Below are positions 1 to 10,738 of a stretch of DNA of 64,000 bases, one piece after another (position 1 is the stretch's first letter; each line of letters begins with the position of its first letter). The DNA comes from Moraxellaceae bacterium (GTDB lineage: Bacteria; Pseudomonadota; Gammaproteobacteria; Pseudomonadales; Moraxellaceae). Position numbers and translations under genes: made by a program. The notes beneath the pieces are model-generated. The model was not told the origin of the DNA. It saw only the letters and a list, made by a program, of their open reading frames with translations, and searched no databases. Location of the stretch: the NCBI GenBank assembly GCA_030680295.1, contig JAUXVU010000023.1, positions 434,001 through 498,000 of the forward strand. The letters run 5' to 3'.

Positions 1-1080
1 AGCTTTTTCAGCCACACGACGACGCACCATACTCTCAATTTCATCAACCAATTTATCGGTATCGATCAAATGGCTTTTTTCACCATTGCGATACACCAGT
101 GAGCGCGGTGATGCACCCACTACACCAATATCAGCTTCTTTCGCCTCGCCCGGGCCATTGACCTTGCAGCCAATCACCGACACATCCATGGGTGTGCGAA
201 CATCCTCTAAACGCGCCTCAAGCGCATTCATCACACGAATCACATCAAACTCTTGGCGTGAACAACTGGGGCAGGCAATAAAGTTAATGCCGTTAGAGCG
301 AATATTAAGTGACTTCAAAATATCGAAGCCAATACGCACTTCATCTTCAGGTTCGGCCGCCAACGACACCCGCAGCGTGTCACCAATGCCATCCAATAAC
401 AAACCACCTAAAGCAATGGCAGACTTCACGGTGCCGGAGCGAAACACCCCTGCTTCGGTGACACCCAAATGCAAGGGGTTATCAATTTGCTGCGACAACA
501 AACGATAGGCATCCAAGGTTAAAAACACATTGGATGCCTTAACGGACACCTTGAACTCATGAAAGTTTAGACGATCTAAAATATCAATATGGCGCATGGC
601 AGATTCCAGCAACGCCTGACCCGTGGGTTCACCATATTTTTTCTGCAAATCTTTTTCTAGCGAGCCGGCATTCACACCAATACGCATAGAAATACCATGG
701 TGACGTGCAGCAGCAACCACCTCACGAACTTTGTCATCAGAACCAATATTGCCCGGATTAATACGCAGACAATCGACACCTTTTTCTGCAACGGCAATGG
801 CAATTTTATGGTCAAAGTGGATGTCCGCCACTAAAGCCACATCTGGCACTTGCAGGCGAATCAGACCAAAAGCGTCTGCAGCTTCCATCGATGGCACCGA
901 CACGCGCACGATGTCAGCGCCAGCATCAACACAACGACGAATTTGCGCGACAGTGGCATCAACATCACAGGTCTCTGTGTTGGTCATGGTCTGCACCGTG
1001 ATCGGAGCATCACCACCAACAAAGATATTACCTACGCGAATTTTGCGAGTTAGCCGACGCTTGATGGGTGACTCGTGCAT
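1..1080 (-). CDS. ispG: 4-hydroxy-3-methylbut-2-enyl diphosphate synthase IspG (3' end cut by window edge)
   Basis: The minus-strand frame from the ATG at 1080 stays open to base 1, giving about 360 residues; the last dozen or so residues of this ~372-residue enzyme lie outside the window. It opens with the IspG-type start MHESPIKRR and a TIM-barrel half, and the C-terminal part has the iron-sulfur cysteines in ACPSCSR plus CKVNGPGE. IspG catalyses the reductive ring opening of MEcPP to HMBPP in the MEP isoprenoid pathway, using a [4Fe-4S] cluster. It lies directly downstream of rodZ (5 bp gap), the order seen in many gammaproteobacteria, and needs the cluster machinery encoded a few kb away. 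Confidence 0.95.
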   Translation of the reverse strand, partial: MHESPIKRRLTRKIRVGNIFVGGDAPITVQTMTNTETCDVDATVAQIRRCVDAGADIVRVSVPSMEAADAFGLIRLQVPDVALVADIHFDHKIAIAVAEKGVDCLRINPGNIGSDDKVREVVAAARHHGISMRIGVNAGSLEKDLQKKYGEPTGQALLESAMRHIDILDRLNFHEFKVSVKASNVFLTLDAYRLLSQQIDNPLHLGVTEAGVFRSGTVKSAIALGGLLLDGIGDTLRVSLAAEPEDEVRIGFDILKSLNIRSNGINFIACPSCSRQEFDVIRVMNALEARLEDVRTPMDVSVIGCKVNGPGEAKEADIGVVGASPRSLVYRNGEKSHLIDTDKLVDEIESMVRRRVAEKA

Positions 1081-1085
1081 GCTGA

Positions 1086-1955
1086 CTAGTCCTGTCTACC
1101 TAAACGAAAACTGGCGATATTGCCGCGAGCAAAGGGCTGTAAATCTACTGCACTACCATTGTAGATAAGCGAGGTGAAATTCACCGCACCGATATTAATT
1201 GCAAAGGGCGGCTGTCCACTCACGGTTACCGACTGACCGGCATTTTTCTGACCGTAAACTAACTCTTGTCCCGTACCATCACGCACGCTTATCCATGAGG
1301 CACCGGTAAAGCTGAAACTTAATGTTTCAATGGTAGGCGGTGCTGTTTGGCTTATCACCGGAGCTGCTGCTGGATCAGTGGTGACAACCGTCTCATCGGG
1401 CTCAGGTGTTACTGTATCAAGCTCAGAGTTGGGCGCTACTTGAACGGGCTCGACTTCGGTAGCAACCACATCAGCGGTCATCTCTTCATCAATATCCATT
1501 GGCACGGCTATTTCGGCTTGAGTCTCGATTGGATTACTTTGCCAAAACAACCCCGCCAATACGTAAAGCACAAACGCAATCACCGCAACAATGACCAATA
1601 AACGACTGAGCGGAATTTTATTAACAATCATACCCGCCGTTGACGATGAAACAGCGGTCGATTCATTCGTAGTCACAATTGGACGCACGCTGACCAAACG
1701 CTTACTACTAGGCAGGCTTTCATCAAACGTGGCAATCAGCTCATCCGCATTCAAACCGACTAGCTCGGCATAACGACGCACATAACCACGAACAAAGGCT
1801 GTACCGGGCAGCGCTGCATAATCATCCGTTTCAAGGGCCTGTACATAACGCAAGGTCAACATGGTTTCGCGCGATACGGTTTCTGCACTTAAGCCCTTAC
1901 GCTCACGTGCTTCACGCAGTTTGCTTCCAATACTGTCGTTGTTTTCAGTTTCCAC
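1086..1955 (-). CDS. rodZ: RodZ-type cytoskeletal membrane protein
   Basis: RodZ links the MreB cytoskeleton to the wall elongation machinery. The 289-residue product has an N-terminal HTH_25 domain ([19 protein letters not shown]), a single membrane span near residues 125-147 ([20 protein letters not shown]), a Thr/Pro/Glu-rich periplasmic linker and a C-terminal DUF4115-type beta domain ([15 protein letters not shown]). I chose the GTG at 1955, which follows an AGAGAGG ribosome site and leaves 31 bp after rlmN; the longer frame to 2048 would overlap rlmN. The order rlmN-rodZ-ispG is conserved, although pilF, often present between rlmN and rodZ in Pseudomonas, is absent here. A second rodZ-like gene exists at 32939-33850. 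Confidence 0.9.
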   Translation of the reverse strand: METENNDSIGSKLREARERKGLSAETVSRETMLTLRYVQALETDDYAALPGTAFVRGYVRRYAELVGLNADELIATFDESLPSSKRLVSVRPIVTTNESTAVSSSTAGMIVNKIPLSRLLVIVAVIAFVLYVLAGLFWQSNPIETQAEIAVPMDIDEEMTADVVATEVEPVQVAPNSELDTVTPEPDETVVTTDPAAAPVISQTAPPTIETLSFSFTGASWISVRDGTGQELVYGQKNAGQSVTVSGQPPFAINIGAVNFTSLIYNGSAVDLQPFARGNIASFRLGRQD

Positions 1956-1986
1956 TATGACATCCTCTCTTAAACCCAACCAAGGC

Positions 1987-3189
1987 TTAGCCTTCGGCTC
2001 GATATATTTCGTTTTTGTTGAGGGTTTTCGCCTGCCAGCGTTCCGCACGACGCGTACGGTCCTTTACCTTGCCAACTAACTGGCCACAGGCAGCGTCGAT
2101 GTCATCTCCACGAGTAGTGCGAATAGTGCAAGTAAACCCTGCGCGTATTAGCTGATTTTGGAACAACACAACTTTGTCCCGCGGCGTGCTGGCATAAGGC
2201 GCATGCGGGAACGGATTAAACGGAATTAGGTTTATTTTACTGGGCACATCTTTTAATAACTGGGCAAGCTGACGCGCATGTTCTGGTTGATCATTCACAC
2301 CAGCCAACATGACGTATTCCATGGTGACTTTACGACGACCCACTTCACTGCCCTGATGATGTACAAGCCAACGTCGACACGCGGCCATTAACTCACTTAA
2401 AGGATACTTTTTGTTGATGGGCACCAGCTCATTACGCAGCTCATCATTCGGCGCGTGTAATGACACCGCCAAGGACACATCCATGGTTTGCGTAAGTTTA
2501 TCCAACATGGGCACCACACCCGATGTCGATAACGTGACACGGCGCTTTGACAGGCCGTAAGCAAAGTCATCAAGCATGATTTGCATGGCAGGAATAACGG
2601 CATCTAAGTTCAAAAGTGGCTCGCCCATGCCCATCATCACCACATTGGTAATGGCACGTGTGCGGGTCAGTTCACCGCTGGCATTACGACCACTAAACTC
2701 GCCTTCTTGCAGATACGAACGGTTGGCAATCCAGACCTGCGCAATGATTTCAGCAGCCGTTAAGTCGCGCATAAAGCCTTGTTTGCCAGTGGAGCAGAAG
2801 CTGCAATCCAAGGCACAACCGACTTGTGATGACACACACAGTGTTTTGCGCTCGCCATCCGGAATTAACACCATTTCTACCATGGCGTTTTCAGCCACTT
2901 TAATGACCCACTTACGCGTGCCATCCGCAGAAAAATGCTTATAGGTGACTTCTGGCGCACGTACTTCAGCAACCCGCAAAAGCTTTTCTCGTAATGATTT
3001 AGCCAAATTGGTCATGGCATTAAAGTCATCAACACCTTGCTGATGAATCCATTTCATGACCTGGCCTGCGCGGAACGGTTTTTCACCAATGCTGGCAAAA
3101 AACGCTTCCATTTGCGCACGATTAAAACCCAACAAATTGGTCTTTTGTGGCTCTACGGAGGGGGTCACTACGGTATTACTGTCTGTCAT
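1987..3189 (-). CDS. rlmN: Dual-specificity 23S rRNA/tRNA adenine-C2 methyltransferase RlmN
   Basis: This radical-SAM enzyme methylates C2 of A2503 in 23S rRNA and A37 in a set of tRNAs. The 400-residue protein carries the radical-SAM cysteine motif CALDCSFC, the GEPLLN segment, and the C-terminal methyl-carrying cysteine region [17 protein letters not shown]. Length is typical for the family. It sits between ndk and rodZ on the same strand and probably shares a transcript with rodZ. Confidence 0.97.
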   Translation of the reverse strand: MTDSNTVVTPSVEPQKTNLLGFNRAQMEAFFASIGEKPFRAGQVMKWIHQQGVDDFNAMTNLAKSLREKLLRVAEVRAPEVTYKHFSADGTRKWVIKVAENAMVEMVLIPDGERKTLCVSSQVGCALDCSFCSTGKQGFMRDLTAAEIIAQVWIANRSYLQEGEFSGRNASGELTRTRAITNVVMMGMGEPLLNLDAVIPAMQIMLDDFAYGLSKRRVTLSTSGVVPMLDKLTQTMDVSLAVSLHAPNDELRNELVPINKKYPLSELMAACRRWLVHHQGSEVGRRKVTMEYVMLAGVNDQPEHARQLAQLLKDVPSKINLIPFNPFPHAPYASTPRDKVVLFQNQLIRAGFTCTIRTTRGDDIDAACGQLVGKVKDRTRRAERWQAKTLNKNEIYRAEG

Positions 3190-3250
3190 GCGAGTCTCGA
3201 CGGGTTGTTACACCAGTTATGTCGGGAAAAAAGTAAAGCTAGCATACACG

Positions 3251-3279
3251 AAGGCCGCGGTACGCGGTACCACGGCCTT
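3251..3279 (-). terminator. Strong hairpin between ndk and rlmN
   Basis: Arms 3251-3263 and 3267-3279 pair over 13 bp with one G-U wobble around a CGC loop. It lies just after the ndk stop codon on the minus strand. No T tract follows directly, so it may be an attenuator, a processing signal or a terminator. Confidence 0.5.
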
Positions 3280-3316
3280 GAGCTTTTCACTACCGCTTAT
3301 GCGGCAAATCAGCGAC

Positions 3317-3748
3317 TTATCGTGTACGTGGGCACACTTCAGTAGCGCTGAAGAAATAAGCAATTTCACGGGCTGCTGATGTTGTTGAATCAGAGCCGTG
3401 AGCAGCATTTTCATCAATGCTTACTGCAAAGTCAGCACGAATGGTGCCAGCTGCAGCTTCTTTAGGGTTAGTAGCACCCAAAATGTCACGGTGAGCCAAC
3501 ACGGCGTTTTCGCCTTCGAGCACACTAACAACCACAGGACCTGAAGTCATGAAAGACACTAAGTCTTTAAAGAAGCCACGCTCACGGTGTTCAGCATAAA
3601 AGCCTTCGGCTTCAGCTTGCGACAGGTGCTTCATTTTGGCAGCAACGATGTTCAGGCCAGCTTTTTCAAAACGAGCATAGATTTGACCAATAACATTTTT
3701 GCCAACAGCGTCTGGCTTAATGATGGACAGTGTGCGTTCAATCGCCAT
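3317..3748 (-). CDS. ndk: Nucleoside diphosphate kinase
   Basis: Ndk transfers the gamma phosphate of ATP to other (d)NDPs through a phosphohistidine. From the ATG at 3748 the protein is 143 residues, the standard length, beginning [15 protein letters not shown]; the upstream extension to 3790 has no family match and GGAG sits about 8 bases before 3748. The active-site region ENAAHGSDS contains the catalytic histidine. It heads the ndk-rlmN-rodZ-ispG group. Confidence 0.97.
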   Translation of the reverse strand: MAIERTLSIIKPDAVGKNVIGQIYARFEKAGLNIVAAKMKHLSQAEAEGFYAEHRERGFFKDLVSFMTSGPVVVSVLEGENAVLAHRDILGATNPKEAAAGTIRADFAVSIDENAAHGSDSTTSAAREIAYFFSATEVCPRTR

Positions 3749-3799
3749 GAGGAGAGCTCCATAACAGGGTGGGAGAAATTGGTTGCGCATTATACATGG

Positions 3800-3997
3800 C
3801 TAAACCTCTTCCATCCATGCCAATTGAATGGCCTCTAACACCCGCTCACCACAATGTGCTGGGTCATCTTCAAACTCAGGCAAGGCCATAACCCACTCGC
3901 GTAGATCCGTGAAACGAACCGTTTTCGGGTCTACGTCAGGGTGGGCATCAATTAACGCCAGGGCAATCTCGAGTGAATCAGTCCAAGTTAAGCGCAT
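3800..3997 (-). CDS. iscX: Fe-S cluster assembly protein IscX
   Basis: A 65-residue acidic protein matching IscX/YfhJ: WTDSLEIALALIDAHPDVDP, FTDLREWVMALPEFEDDP. IscX binds IscS and iron and modulates cluster assembly. It is the last gene of the isc operon, 10 bp after fdx, as in other gammaproteobacteria. Confidence 0.95.
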   Translation of the reverse strand: MRLTWTDSLEIALALIDAHPDVDPKTVRFTDLREWVMALPEFEDDPAHCGERVLEAIQLAWMEEV

Positions 3998-4007
3998 ATG
4001 CGTATCC

Positions 4008-4346
4008 TCAGTGTTTTTCTGATGCGTGATTTAGCGTGTAACGTGGAATCTCAATCACTAAGTCTTCATCAGCCACTACCGCTTGGCAAGACAAACGTGA
4101 CTCGGCTTCCAAGCCCCAGGCTTTGTCGAGCATGTCTTCTTCTAACTCGTCTAATTCATTCAGCGAGTCAAAGCCTTCGCGCACTACGACGTGGCACGTT
4201 GTGCAAGCACAGGACTTTTCACAGGCATGCTCAATTGCCAAGCCTTGACGCAAGGCAGCATCACAAATGGTTTCGCCCGGCTCAGCTTGAATCACTGTAC
4301 CCGTTGGGCAGAGTTCGTGGTGCGGCAGCACAATAATGCTGGGCAT
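4008..4346 (-). CDS. fdx: ISC-system [2Fe-2S] ferredoxin
   Basis: The 112-residue protein has the adrenodoxin-type cluster ligands in CEKSCACTTCHV plus the distal cysteine in RLSCQAVV. It supplies electrons to the IscS/IscU assembly complex. It lies 5 bp after hscA in the isc operon, which supports the assembly role over a general ferredoxin role. Confidence 0.96.
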   Translation of the reverse strand: MPSIIVLPHHELCPTGTVIQAEPGETICDAALRQGLAIEHACEKSCACTTCHVVVREGFDSLNELDELEEDMLDKAWGLEAESRLSCQAVVADEDLVIEIPRYTLNHASEKH

Positions 4347-4351
4347 AGGGT

Positions 4352-6232
4352 TTAGTCCTCTAACTGATCTAAATGTTTGCCGGTAAAGGCCTTTTGAATG
4401 CTGGCATCCATGCGTTTAGCGGCAAAGTCATCACTAGCGGTATTCACACGCGCAGTGGCTGCTTTAATCGCAGCGGCGTCTTCACCGGCCATGGCTTGGC
4501 GTAACGAGGCCACTTCTTCGTCTAAGGCGGCTTTTTCAGCTGATGTTAACAGCGCAGCATCTTGCGCCAGCGCGGCTGAAATGGCTTCACACAAAGACTC
4601 AGCATCCGCTCGTGCTTCGACTAACAAACGTGTACGTACATCATCAGCGGCACGTGCTTGTGATTCGCGCAGTAGTCGTAAAATCTCGTCATCGCTCAAA
4701 CCCCAAGCTGGCTTAACTTCAACCTCGGCACGCACACCACTGCTGGTTTCTTCTGCGCTAACACTTAATAAACCATCGGCATCAATTTGGAATAACACTT
4801 TAATTCTTGCGGCGCCGGCCACCATGGGCGGAATGCCACGGAGTTCAAAACGCGCTAATGATCGGCAGTCTGCTGCCAGCTCACGCTCGCCTTGCAAGAC
4901 ATGCACACTCATGGCGGTCTGGCCGTCTTTAAAGGTGGTGAATTCTTGCGCGCGGGTCACGGGAATGGTGGTGTTGCGCGGCACGATCTTTTCCACCAAA
5001 CCACCATAGGTTTCCAAACCTAAGGACAGCGGAATCACGTCCAACAACAACACATCACTATCCGGTTTATTGCCCACTAAAATATTGGCTTGTACTGCCG
5101 CGCCAATCGCCACCACTTGGTCAGGGTCTAAATGCGTTAGTGCGGGCTTACCAAAAAATTCCGCTACACGCTGACGCACCAAGGGCACCCGAGTGGAACC
5201 ACCGACTAACACCACTTCGGCCAAATCTTCCGACTTCAAACCAGCATCACGCAAAGCACGTCGACAAGCTTTAAGGGTCTCGTCCACTAATGGTGTGATT
5301 AGGCTTTCAAACTCAGCACGCGTCAGTGTGGCCTGCCAATCGGCTGGCGCCCCACCAGTGCCAGCGGCCAACGACAGCTGCACTGAATCGCGCTCACTTA
5401 GGGCTTCTTTCACTCGTCTTGCGGTTTGTAATAAACGACGCTGAACTTCTGCATCAGGGCTAGTAATACCGGCCTGCGCCATAATCCACTTAGCCAACAC
5501 CAGATCAAAGTCATCACCACCCAAGGCGCTGTTACCGCCGGTGGCTAATACTTCGAACACACCTTGGTGTAGGCGTAAAATTGAAATATCGAAAGTGCCA
5601 CCACCCAAATCGTAGATGGCGTGCACACCTTCATGCGCCTGATCTAGACCATAAGCCACAGCAGCTGCAGTGGGCTCATTCAGCAAACGCAGGACGTTAA
5701 GCCCAGCAATGGTGGCCGCATCTTTGGTGGCTTGGCGCTGTGCTTCGTCAAAATAGGCCGGCACGGTAATGACGGCACCAGCAATATCACCACCCAATGC
5801 TGCCTCGGCACGCAAACGCAACTGACGCAAAATATCGGCAGAGACTTCAACCGGCGTTTTATCACCTGCTGCGGTGTGAAAGCTGGTGATGCCATTGGCT
5901 TGCTGGACTAATTCATACGGTAACTGATCACCAAGCTGCTGCAGAGCTTCGGCACCACGGCCCATAAAACGCTTAACAGACACCAGCGTATTTAAGGGGT
6001 CTTGGCTGGCCATTTGTTTGGCTGCTTCACCGACAGTGACACGACCGTCGTCACCATAATGCACAACCGATGGCAGCAACACACGGCCTTGCTCGTCCGG
6101 CATTACTCGGGGCAAACCACTTTGTATGCTGGCCACTAATGAATGTGTTGTACCTAGATCAATACCAATCGCCAACTTATGCTGATGCGGCGCTTGAGCT
6201 TGGCCTGGCTCGGCAATTTGCAACAATGCCAT
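4352..6232 (-). CDS. hscA: Fe-S assembly Hsp70 chaperone HscA
   Basis: HscA is the specialised Hsp70 that, with HscB, drives cluster release from IscU. The 626-residue protein has the Hsp70 ATPase signatures [12 protein letters not shown] near residue 23, [14 protein letters not shown] and [13 protein letters not shown], followed by a substrate-binding domain. Length and position between hscB (4 bp away) and fdx fit HscA rather than DnaK. Confidence 0.97.
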   Translation of the reverse strand: MALLQIAEPGQAQAPHQHKLAIGIDLGTTHSLVASIQSGLPRVMPDEQGRVLLPSVVHYGDDGRVTVGEAAKQMASQDPLNTLVSVKRFMGRGAEALQQLGDQLPYELVQQANGITSFHTAAGDKTPVEVSADILRQLRLRAEAALGGDIAGAVITVPAYFDEAQRQATKDAATIAGLNVLRLLNEPTAAAVAYGLDQAHEGVHAIYDLGGGTFDISILRLHQGVFEVLATGGNSALGGDDFDLVLAKWIMAQAGITSPDAEVQRRLLQTARRVKEALSERDSVQLSLAAGTGGAPADWQATLTRAEFESLITPLVDETLKACRRALRDAGLKSEDLAEVVLVGGSTRVPLVRQRVAEFFGKPALTHLDPDQVVAIGAAVQANILVGNKPDSDVLLLDVIPLSLGLETYGGLVEKIVPRNTTIPVTRAQEFTTFKDGQTAMSVHVLQGERELAADCRSLARFELRGIPPMVAGAARIKVLFQIDADGLLSVSAEETSSGVRAEVEVKPAWGLSDDEILRLLRESQARAADDVRTRLLVEARADAESLCEAISAALAQDAALLTSAEKAALDEEVASLRQAMAGEDAAAIKAATARVNTASDDFAAKRMDASIQKAFTGKHLDQLED

Positions 6233-6235
6233 GGC

Positions 6236-6760
6236 TTAGTCCGCCTCATCTTCGATTTGTTCAATACGCTCGTTAACTTCTTCCAACAGGCGTGTCATAA
6301 ACTGCATTTTGCGCAAGGTTTCACGCGCCTCTGGCCACTCTTCACGGCCGTAGTCACCTGCAAACTCACGCTGTAAATTCGTCAGCCAATCTTGGGCTTC
6401 ATCAGCAATGACTTCAACCTCTGCCAAGGTCTGAGCATCTTCTAATTGTTCACGCAATTCCATTTGCGCCATTAAAAAGTCGGTATCAGCGACTGTCGTG
6501 CGCTCTAAATCCACTGGCTCGTTGGCCAGCGTCAACAAGTAGGCAGCACGCTTCACGGGACTTTTTAGGGTTTGATAGGCGCTATTGATTTGCGCCGACA
6601 TTTGCATGGCTTGGCGCTGCGCACTGGGATCTTCGCTATCGACACGATCGGGGTGAAATTGCTGCTGCAGCTGTCGCCACTGTGGCTGCAACGCTGACAC
6701 ATCAACGTCGTAGCTCACCGACAAGCCAAACAGCTCAAAGTAATTACTCGATAAATCCAC
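6236..6760 (-). CDS. hscB: Fe-S assembly J-domain co-chaperone HscB
   Basis: HscB recruits IscU to HscA and stimulates its ATPase. The protein has an N-terminal J domain with the HPD motif in QQFHPDRVDS and the three-helix IscU-binding domain ending with ERIEQIEDEAD. I prefer the GTG at 6760 (174 residues, MDLSSNYFELFGL) because GGAG precedes it by 6 bases and the family usually starts MDYF-like; a GTG at 6772 would add four residues. Confidence 0.95.
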   Translation of the reverse strand: MDLSSNYFELFGLSVSYDVDVSALQPQWRQLQQQFHPDRVDSEDPSAQRQAMQMSAQINSAYQTLKSPVKRAAYLLTLANEPVDLERTTVADTDFLMAQMELREQLEDAQTLAEVEVIADEAQDWLTNLQREFAGDYGREEWPEARETLRKMQFMTRLLEEVNERIEQIEDEAD

Positions 6761-6786
6761 GAAAAGCTCCACCGCCGTATTAACCG

Positions 6787-7110
6787 TTAGACGGTAAACG
6801 ATTCACCGCAACCACATTCCCCTTTTTGGTTGGGGTTGGTGAACTTAAAGCCTTCGTTAAGACCTTCTTTGACGAAGTCCATCTGAGTCCCGTCCAAGAA
6901 CGACAAGCTCTTGGCGTCAATAAACACTTTCACACCATGCGATTCGAATACTTGGTCGCTGTTGTCCGCCTCATCGACAAACTCCAGCACATAAGCCAAA
7001 CCCGAGCAGCCGGAAGTTTTCACACCCAGACGCACGCCCTCGCCCTTGCCGCGACCTTGCAGACAAGATTGAACATGACGTGCCGCATTTTCGGTCAAGC
7101 TAATTCCCAC
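6787..7110 (-). CDS. iscA: A-type iron-sulfur carrier IscA
   Basis: A 107-residue HesB/IscA protein. The conserved cysteines are in KTSGCSG and the C-terminal GECGCGESF, the pattern of A-type carriers that deliver clusters to apoproteins. It starts at a GTG preceded by GGAGAG. It lies between iscU and hscB. Confidence 0.96.
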   Translation of the reverse strand: MGISLTENAARHVQSCLQGRGKGEGVRLGVKTSGCSGLAYVLEFVDEADNSDQVFESHGVKVFIDAKSLSFLDGTQMDFVKEGLNEGFKFTNPNQKGECGCGESFTV

Positions 7111-7139
7111 AGTACTCTCCTCGTCACACTAACAACGTC

Positions 7140-7523
7140 TTACTGGACGTGCTTTTTGCGATAGTCTTCTACCGCGGCCTTGATGGCATCTTCGGCTAAT
7201 ACCGAGCAGTGAATTTTCACTGGCGGCAAAGCCAACTCTTCGGCAATTTGTGTGTTCTTAATGGTCGCCGCTTCGTCTAAGGTTTTACCCTTAACCCATT
7301 CGGTAACCAACGAACTGGAGGCAATCGCCGAGCCGCAACCATACGTTTTGAAACGAGCATCTTCAATCACGCCAGCTTCATTCACTTTAATCTGCAGCTG
7401 CATCACGTCGCCACACGCTGGCGCACCAACCATACCAGTACCCACATTGGCATCGTTTTTATCCAGCTTGCCCACGTTGCGGGGATTTTCGTAGTGATCA
7501 ATCACTTTTTCGCTATAGGCCAT
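7140..7523 (-). CDS. iscU: Fe-S cluster scaffold protein IscU
   Basis: IscU is the scaffold on which IscS-derived sulfur and iron form [2Fe-2S] clusters. From the ATG at 7523 it is 127 residues, MAYSEKVIDHYENPRNVG, with cluster cysteines in GAPACGD, YGCGSAIASS and the HscA-recognition LPPVKIHCSVLAED. A longer frame to 7562 overlaps iscS and is not needed. Confidence 0.97.
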   Translation of the reverse strand: MAYSEKVIDHYENPRNVGKLDKNDANVGTGMVGAPACGDVMQLQIKVNEAGVIEDARFKTYGCGSAIASSSLVTEWVKGKTLDEAATIKNTQIAEELALPPVKIHCSVLAEDAIKAAVEDYRKKHVQ

Positions 7524-7546
7524 GATGGCTCTCCTGTAATACGGGC

Positions 7547-8764
7547 TTAGTGCGCAACCCACTCAACTGAGCTGATATCCACACCGTCTTTGTACATGTC
7601 CCACAGTGGCGACAAATCGCGCAAACGATTAACGGCCTGTGTGGTTAATTCAATTACTGCATCAATATCGGCTTCAGTGGTGTAGCGCCCCATGGTGAAG
7701 CGAATGGAGCTATGTGCCAGCTCATCGCTTAAACCGAGCGCACGCAACACATAAGACGGCTCAAGGCTGGCTGAAGTACAAGCTGAGCCAGATGATACCG
7801 CCATGTCTTTCAACGCCATGATCAGCGACTCACCTTCAACATAGTTAAAGCTGATGTTTAAGTTGCCGGCAATGCGCTGCTTCATGTCGCCATTTACAAA
7901 TACTTGTTCAAGGTCTTGCAAACCGGCGTATAAACGATCACGCAATCCACGCAGACGAACTTGTTCAGCATGCATTTCTTCTTTGGCAATGCGGAATGCT
8001 TCGCCCATACCCACTAACTGGTGGGTAGCCAGTGTGCCTGAACGCATACCACGCTCATGACCACCGCCATGGATTTGTGCTTCTAAACGCACCCGTGGTT
8101 TACGGCGCACATACAAAGCACCAACACCTTTTGGACCATAGGTCTTGTGCGCACAAAAGCTCATTAAATCCACTTTCATGGCGCCCAAATCGATGTCGAT
8201 TTTACCGGTCGATTGCGCTGCATCGACGTGAAACAAAATGCCACGTGCACGGGTGATTTCACCAATGGCAGCAATGTCGGTAATGGTGCCAATCTCGTTA
8301 TTCACATGCATCAATGACACCAAAATCGTGTCTTCACGCAGAGCCGCTTCTACTGCGGACGGGTGAATCAAGCCTGTGCCGGGTTCTGGATCTAAATAGG
8401 TGATTTCAAATCCTTCACGCTCTAATTGACGGCAAGCATCTAAAACTGCTTTGTGCTCAATTTTAGAGGTCAGAATATGGCGACCTTTGTTGCCATAAAA
8501 ACCCGCAACACCTTTAATGGCCAAGTTATTAGATTCGGTAGCACCCGAGGTCCACACAATTTCACGCGGGTCAGCATTAACTAAAGCAGCGACATGATCA
8601 CGCGCGGTTTCTACCGCTTCTTCTGCTTGCCAGCCATAGGCATGCGAACGCGACGCAGGGTTACCAAAATTTCCTTCCATGCTTAGGCAGTTCATCATGG
8701 CCTCAGCCACACGCGGATCAACTGGCGTGGTGGAGGAATAGTCTAGGTAAATCGGACGCTTCAT
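7547..8764 (-). CDS. iscS: Cysteine desulfurase IscS
   Basis: A PLP enzyme that converts cysteine to alanine and delivers persulfide sulfur for Fe-S clusters and tRNA thiolation. The 405-residue product starts [19 protein letters not shown], has the PLP lysine in [12 protein letters not shown] and the mobile-loop cysteine in [14 protein letters not shown]. The ATG at 8764 follows GAGG at proper spacing, so the four extra upstream residues were dropped. It lies 11 bp after iscR. Confidence 0.98.
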   Translation of the reverse strand: MKRPIYLDYSSTTPVDPRVAEAMMNCLSMEGNFGNPASRSHAYGWQAEEAVETARDHVAALVNADPREIVWTSGATESNNLAIKGVAGFYGNKGRHILTSKIEHKAVLDACRQLEREGFEITYLDPEPGTGLIHPSAVEAALREDTILVSLMHVNNEIGTITDIAAIGEITRARGILFHVDAAQSTGKIDIDLGAMKVDLMSFCAHKTYGPKGVGALYVRRKPRVRLEAQIHGGGHERGMRSGTLATHQLVGMGEAFRIAKEEMHAEQVRLRGLRDRLYAGLQDLEQVFVNGDMKQRIAGNLNISFNYVEGESLIMALKDMAVSSGSACTSASLEPSYVLRALGLSDELAHSSIRFTMGRYTTEADIDAVIELTTQAVNRLRDLSPLWDMYKDGVDISSVEWVAH

Positions 8765-8775
8765 GGATAACCTCA

Positions 8776-9264
8776 TTAAAATACGGACGCCAAACGTTCA
8801 GACTCGGGTAACGTCATGCGCTGGCGCTGAGCCTCACTCTGACGAATTGCCACGGCCTGCACTTCACGCCGATCAAGTAGCTCTTGCAAACTAATGTTGG
8901 CAAGGAAAGTATGTATCTGAGTGCTCAAGTCACTCCATAGCTCATGTGTGAGACAGGTTGCACCTTGTTGGCAATCGCCTTGCCCACCACATCGTGTCGC
9001 ATCAACTGACTCATCTACGGCATCGATGATTTGCGCCACAAAAACTGCTTTTGGCGGGGTTGCCAATTGGTACCCACCGCCGGGACCACGCACACTGAGC
9101 ACCAAGCCACGCTTACGCAACTTGGCAAATAATTGCTCTAAATAAGACACGGAAATGGATTGGCGATCTGAGATATCGGCCAAACTCACCGGGGACTTAG
9201 ACGCATGCAGCGCTAAATCCAGCATGGCAGTGACCGCATATCGGCCTTTTGTTGTCAGACGCAT
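8776..9264 (-). CDS. iscR: Rrf2-family Fe-S regulator IscR
   Basis: IscR senses cluster supply and represses the isc operon when loaded with [2Fe-2S]. The 162-residue protein has an N-terminal winged helix ([19 protein letters not shown], recognition helix [19 protein letters not shown]) and the three cluster cysteines in [13 protein letters not shown]. It heads the isc operon and has two IscR-type sites directly upstream. Confidence 0.97.
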   Translation of the reverse strand: MRLTTKGRYAVTAMLDLALHASKSPVSLADISDRQSISVSYLEQLFAKLRKRGLVLSVRGPGGGYQLATPPKAVFVAQIIDAVDESVDATRCGGQGDCQQGATCLTHELWSDLSTQIHTFLANISLQELLDRREVQAVAIRQSEAQRQRMTLPESERLASVF

Positions 9265-9276
9265 GAATCGCTCCCA

Positions 9277-9327
9277 ATACCCTACTCTTTCACTAGGGTA
9301 TTATACCCGAGCAAATCAATCAAGTAT
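9277..9327 (-). promoter_or_regulatory. iscR operon promoter with two adjacent IscR type-1 sites
   Basis: Two 25-bp blocks, 9277-9301 and 9303-9327, each fit the remembered type-1 IscR consensus (ATA-SYYGACT ... AGTCRRS-TAT) at about 21-22 of 25 positions by hand count. The proximal block is part of a perfect 9-bp inverted repeat (AATACCCTA/TAGGGTATT). A TATAAT -10 box on the minus strand (9300-9305) sits at the junction of the two, so a bound dimer would block the polymerase. This is the expected autorepression layout. Confidence 0.75.
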
Positions 9328-9426
9328 TTGTCCTAGCAGAGCGGTCGGGATTGTAGTCAGATAAGACCGCCATTACCAGTGCCAACACGGCTATACTGTC
9401 AGCATCGAAGTATTAGGAGCCATCAG

Positions 9427-10722
9427 GTGAGTAGTGTTCAACTCGCTTTATTACTGCTGGCATTAATTGCCGCCAGCGCATTTTTCTCGGTTTCAGAGAT
9501 TTCACTTGCTGCGTCAAGACGTTTGCGCCTGCAAACTATGGCCGATGAAGGCAACCTACAAGCAGCTGCCGTGATTGCGTTACAAGAAAAGCCGGGACTG
9601 TTTTTTACCGGCATTCAAGTAGGCGTTAATGCCATTGCTATTCTTGCCGGCATCTTTGGTGAGTCAGCCCTCACCCCTGCCCTGCGCGAAACATTTTCAA
9701 CGTTTTATGACGGTTCTTACTTAGATCCAGTTAGTCAGACCCTCTCATTTATTTTTATCACTTCACTGTTTATTTTGTTTGCCGACTTAATCCCTAAGCG
9801 TATGGCCATGTTGGCGCCAGAAACCATCGCCATGAGTGTGGTTGGCCCCATCAACACCTTAATTAAATTATTCAAACCCATTGTTTGGGTGTTTAACTTT
9901 ATTTCAGAAGCTCTGCTAAAACGCCTTGGTATTCGTGTTGACCAGCATCAAGGTGTCACCAGTGACGACCTATACGCCGTGGTGGCCGCTGGTGCTCATG
10001 CCGGCGTGTTAATGCGGCAAGAACAGCAAGTGATTGAAAATGTGTTTGAGCTGGAGTCCCGTTTAGTCACCTCGGCCATGACTACCCGCGAAAGCATTAT
10101 TTACATGACACGCCAAGAAACCGAAGCCGAGTTGCGTCAGCTCATTCGCCAACACACACACTCCAAATTTCCGGTCTGTGATGACAGCATTGATCGCATT
10201 GTCGGTTATGTTGACAGTAAGGATCTGCTGTTACGCATTTTGGACAATCAACCCTTAGTGTTAAGCGATAGTGACCTGATTAAACCAGTCATGACCGTGC
10301 CCGACAGCCTGACGCTGTCTGAGTTATTGGCCCAGTTCCGCGCCAGTCGCCAAGACTTTGCTTTGGTGATTAACGAATATGCCTTGGTGGTCGGTGTGGT
10401 CACGCTAAATGATGTGATGAACACCGTCATGGGCGACTTGGTACACGACAATCAACAGCAAATTGTGCGCCGCGACAATGGCAGCTGGTTAATTGATGGT
10501 TTTACACCAGTAGAAGATGTGATGCGGGTATTAGGCATTGATGCCTTCCCTGACGACAGCCAGTACGAAACCATTGCCGGCTTTATCATGTTCCAGCTGC
10601 GTAAAGTTCCTAAGCTCACTGATACAGTGACTCACGCTGGCTACAGTTTTGAAGTCATCGACATCGACAACCACCGCATCGACCAGTTATTGGTGACAGC
10701 GGAAAAGCCAACCACCGACTAA
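9427..10722 (+). CDS. CNNM/CBS-domain membrane protein (hemolysin/CorC-HlyC family)
   Basis: The 431-residue protein has an N-terminal CNNM (DUF21) transmembrane domain with about four hydrophobic spans (from LALLLLALIAASAFFSVSEI on), two CBS domains (about residues 205-330, around VTSAMTTRESIIY and DLIKPVMTVPDSLTL) and a C-terminal CorC_HlyC domain (NGSWLIDGFTPVEDVMRVLGI). Relatives are linked to magnesium/cobalt efflux; the substrate here is unknown. The GTG at 9427 is preceded by AGGAG, which fixes the start; the longer frame is unsupported. It diverges from iscR. Confidence 0.85.
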   Translation: MSSVQLALLLLALIAASAFFSVSEISLAASRRLRLQTMADEGNLQAAAVIALQEKPGLFFTGIQVGVNAIAILAGIFGESALTPALRETFSTFYDGSYLDPVSQTLSFIFITSLFILFADLIPKRMAMLAPETIAMSVVGPINTLIKLFKPIVWVFNFISEALLKRLGIRVDQHQGVTSDDLYAVVAAGAHAGVLMRQEQQVIENVFELESRLVTSAMTTRESIIYMTRQETEAELRQLIRQHTHSKFPVCDDSIDRIVGYVDSKDLLLRILDNQPLVLSDSDLIKPVMTVPDSLTLSELLAQFRASRQDFALVINEYALVVGVVTLNDVMNTVMGDLVHDNQQQIVRRDNGSWLIDGFTPVEDVMRVLGIDAFPDDSQYETIAGFIMFQLRKVPKLTDTVTHAGYSFEVIDIDNHRIDQLLVTAEKPTTD

Positions 10723-10738
10723 ACGTTTAGTCAGTGGT
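10711..10738. terminator. Hairpin overlapping both stop codons of convergent genes
   Basis: Arms 10711-10723 and 10726-10738 pair over 13 bp with one mismatch around a CG loop. The hairpin covers the stop codon of the CNNM gene and the end of cysE and could terminate both transcripts, though U tracts are weak. Confidence 0.55.
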
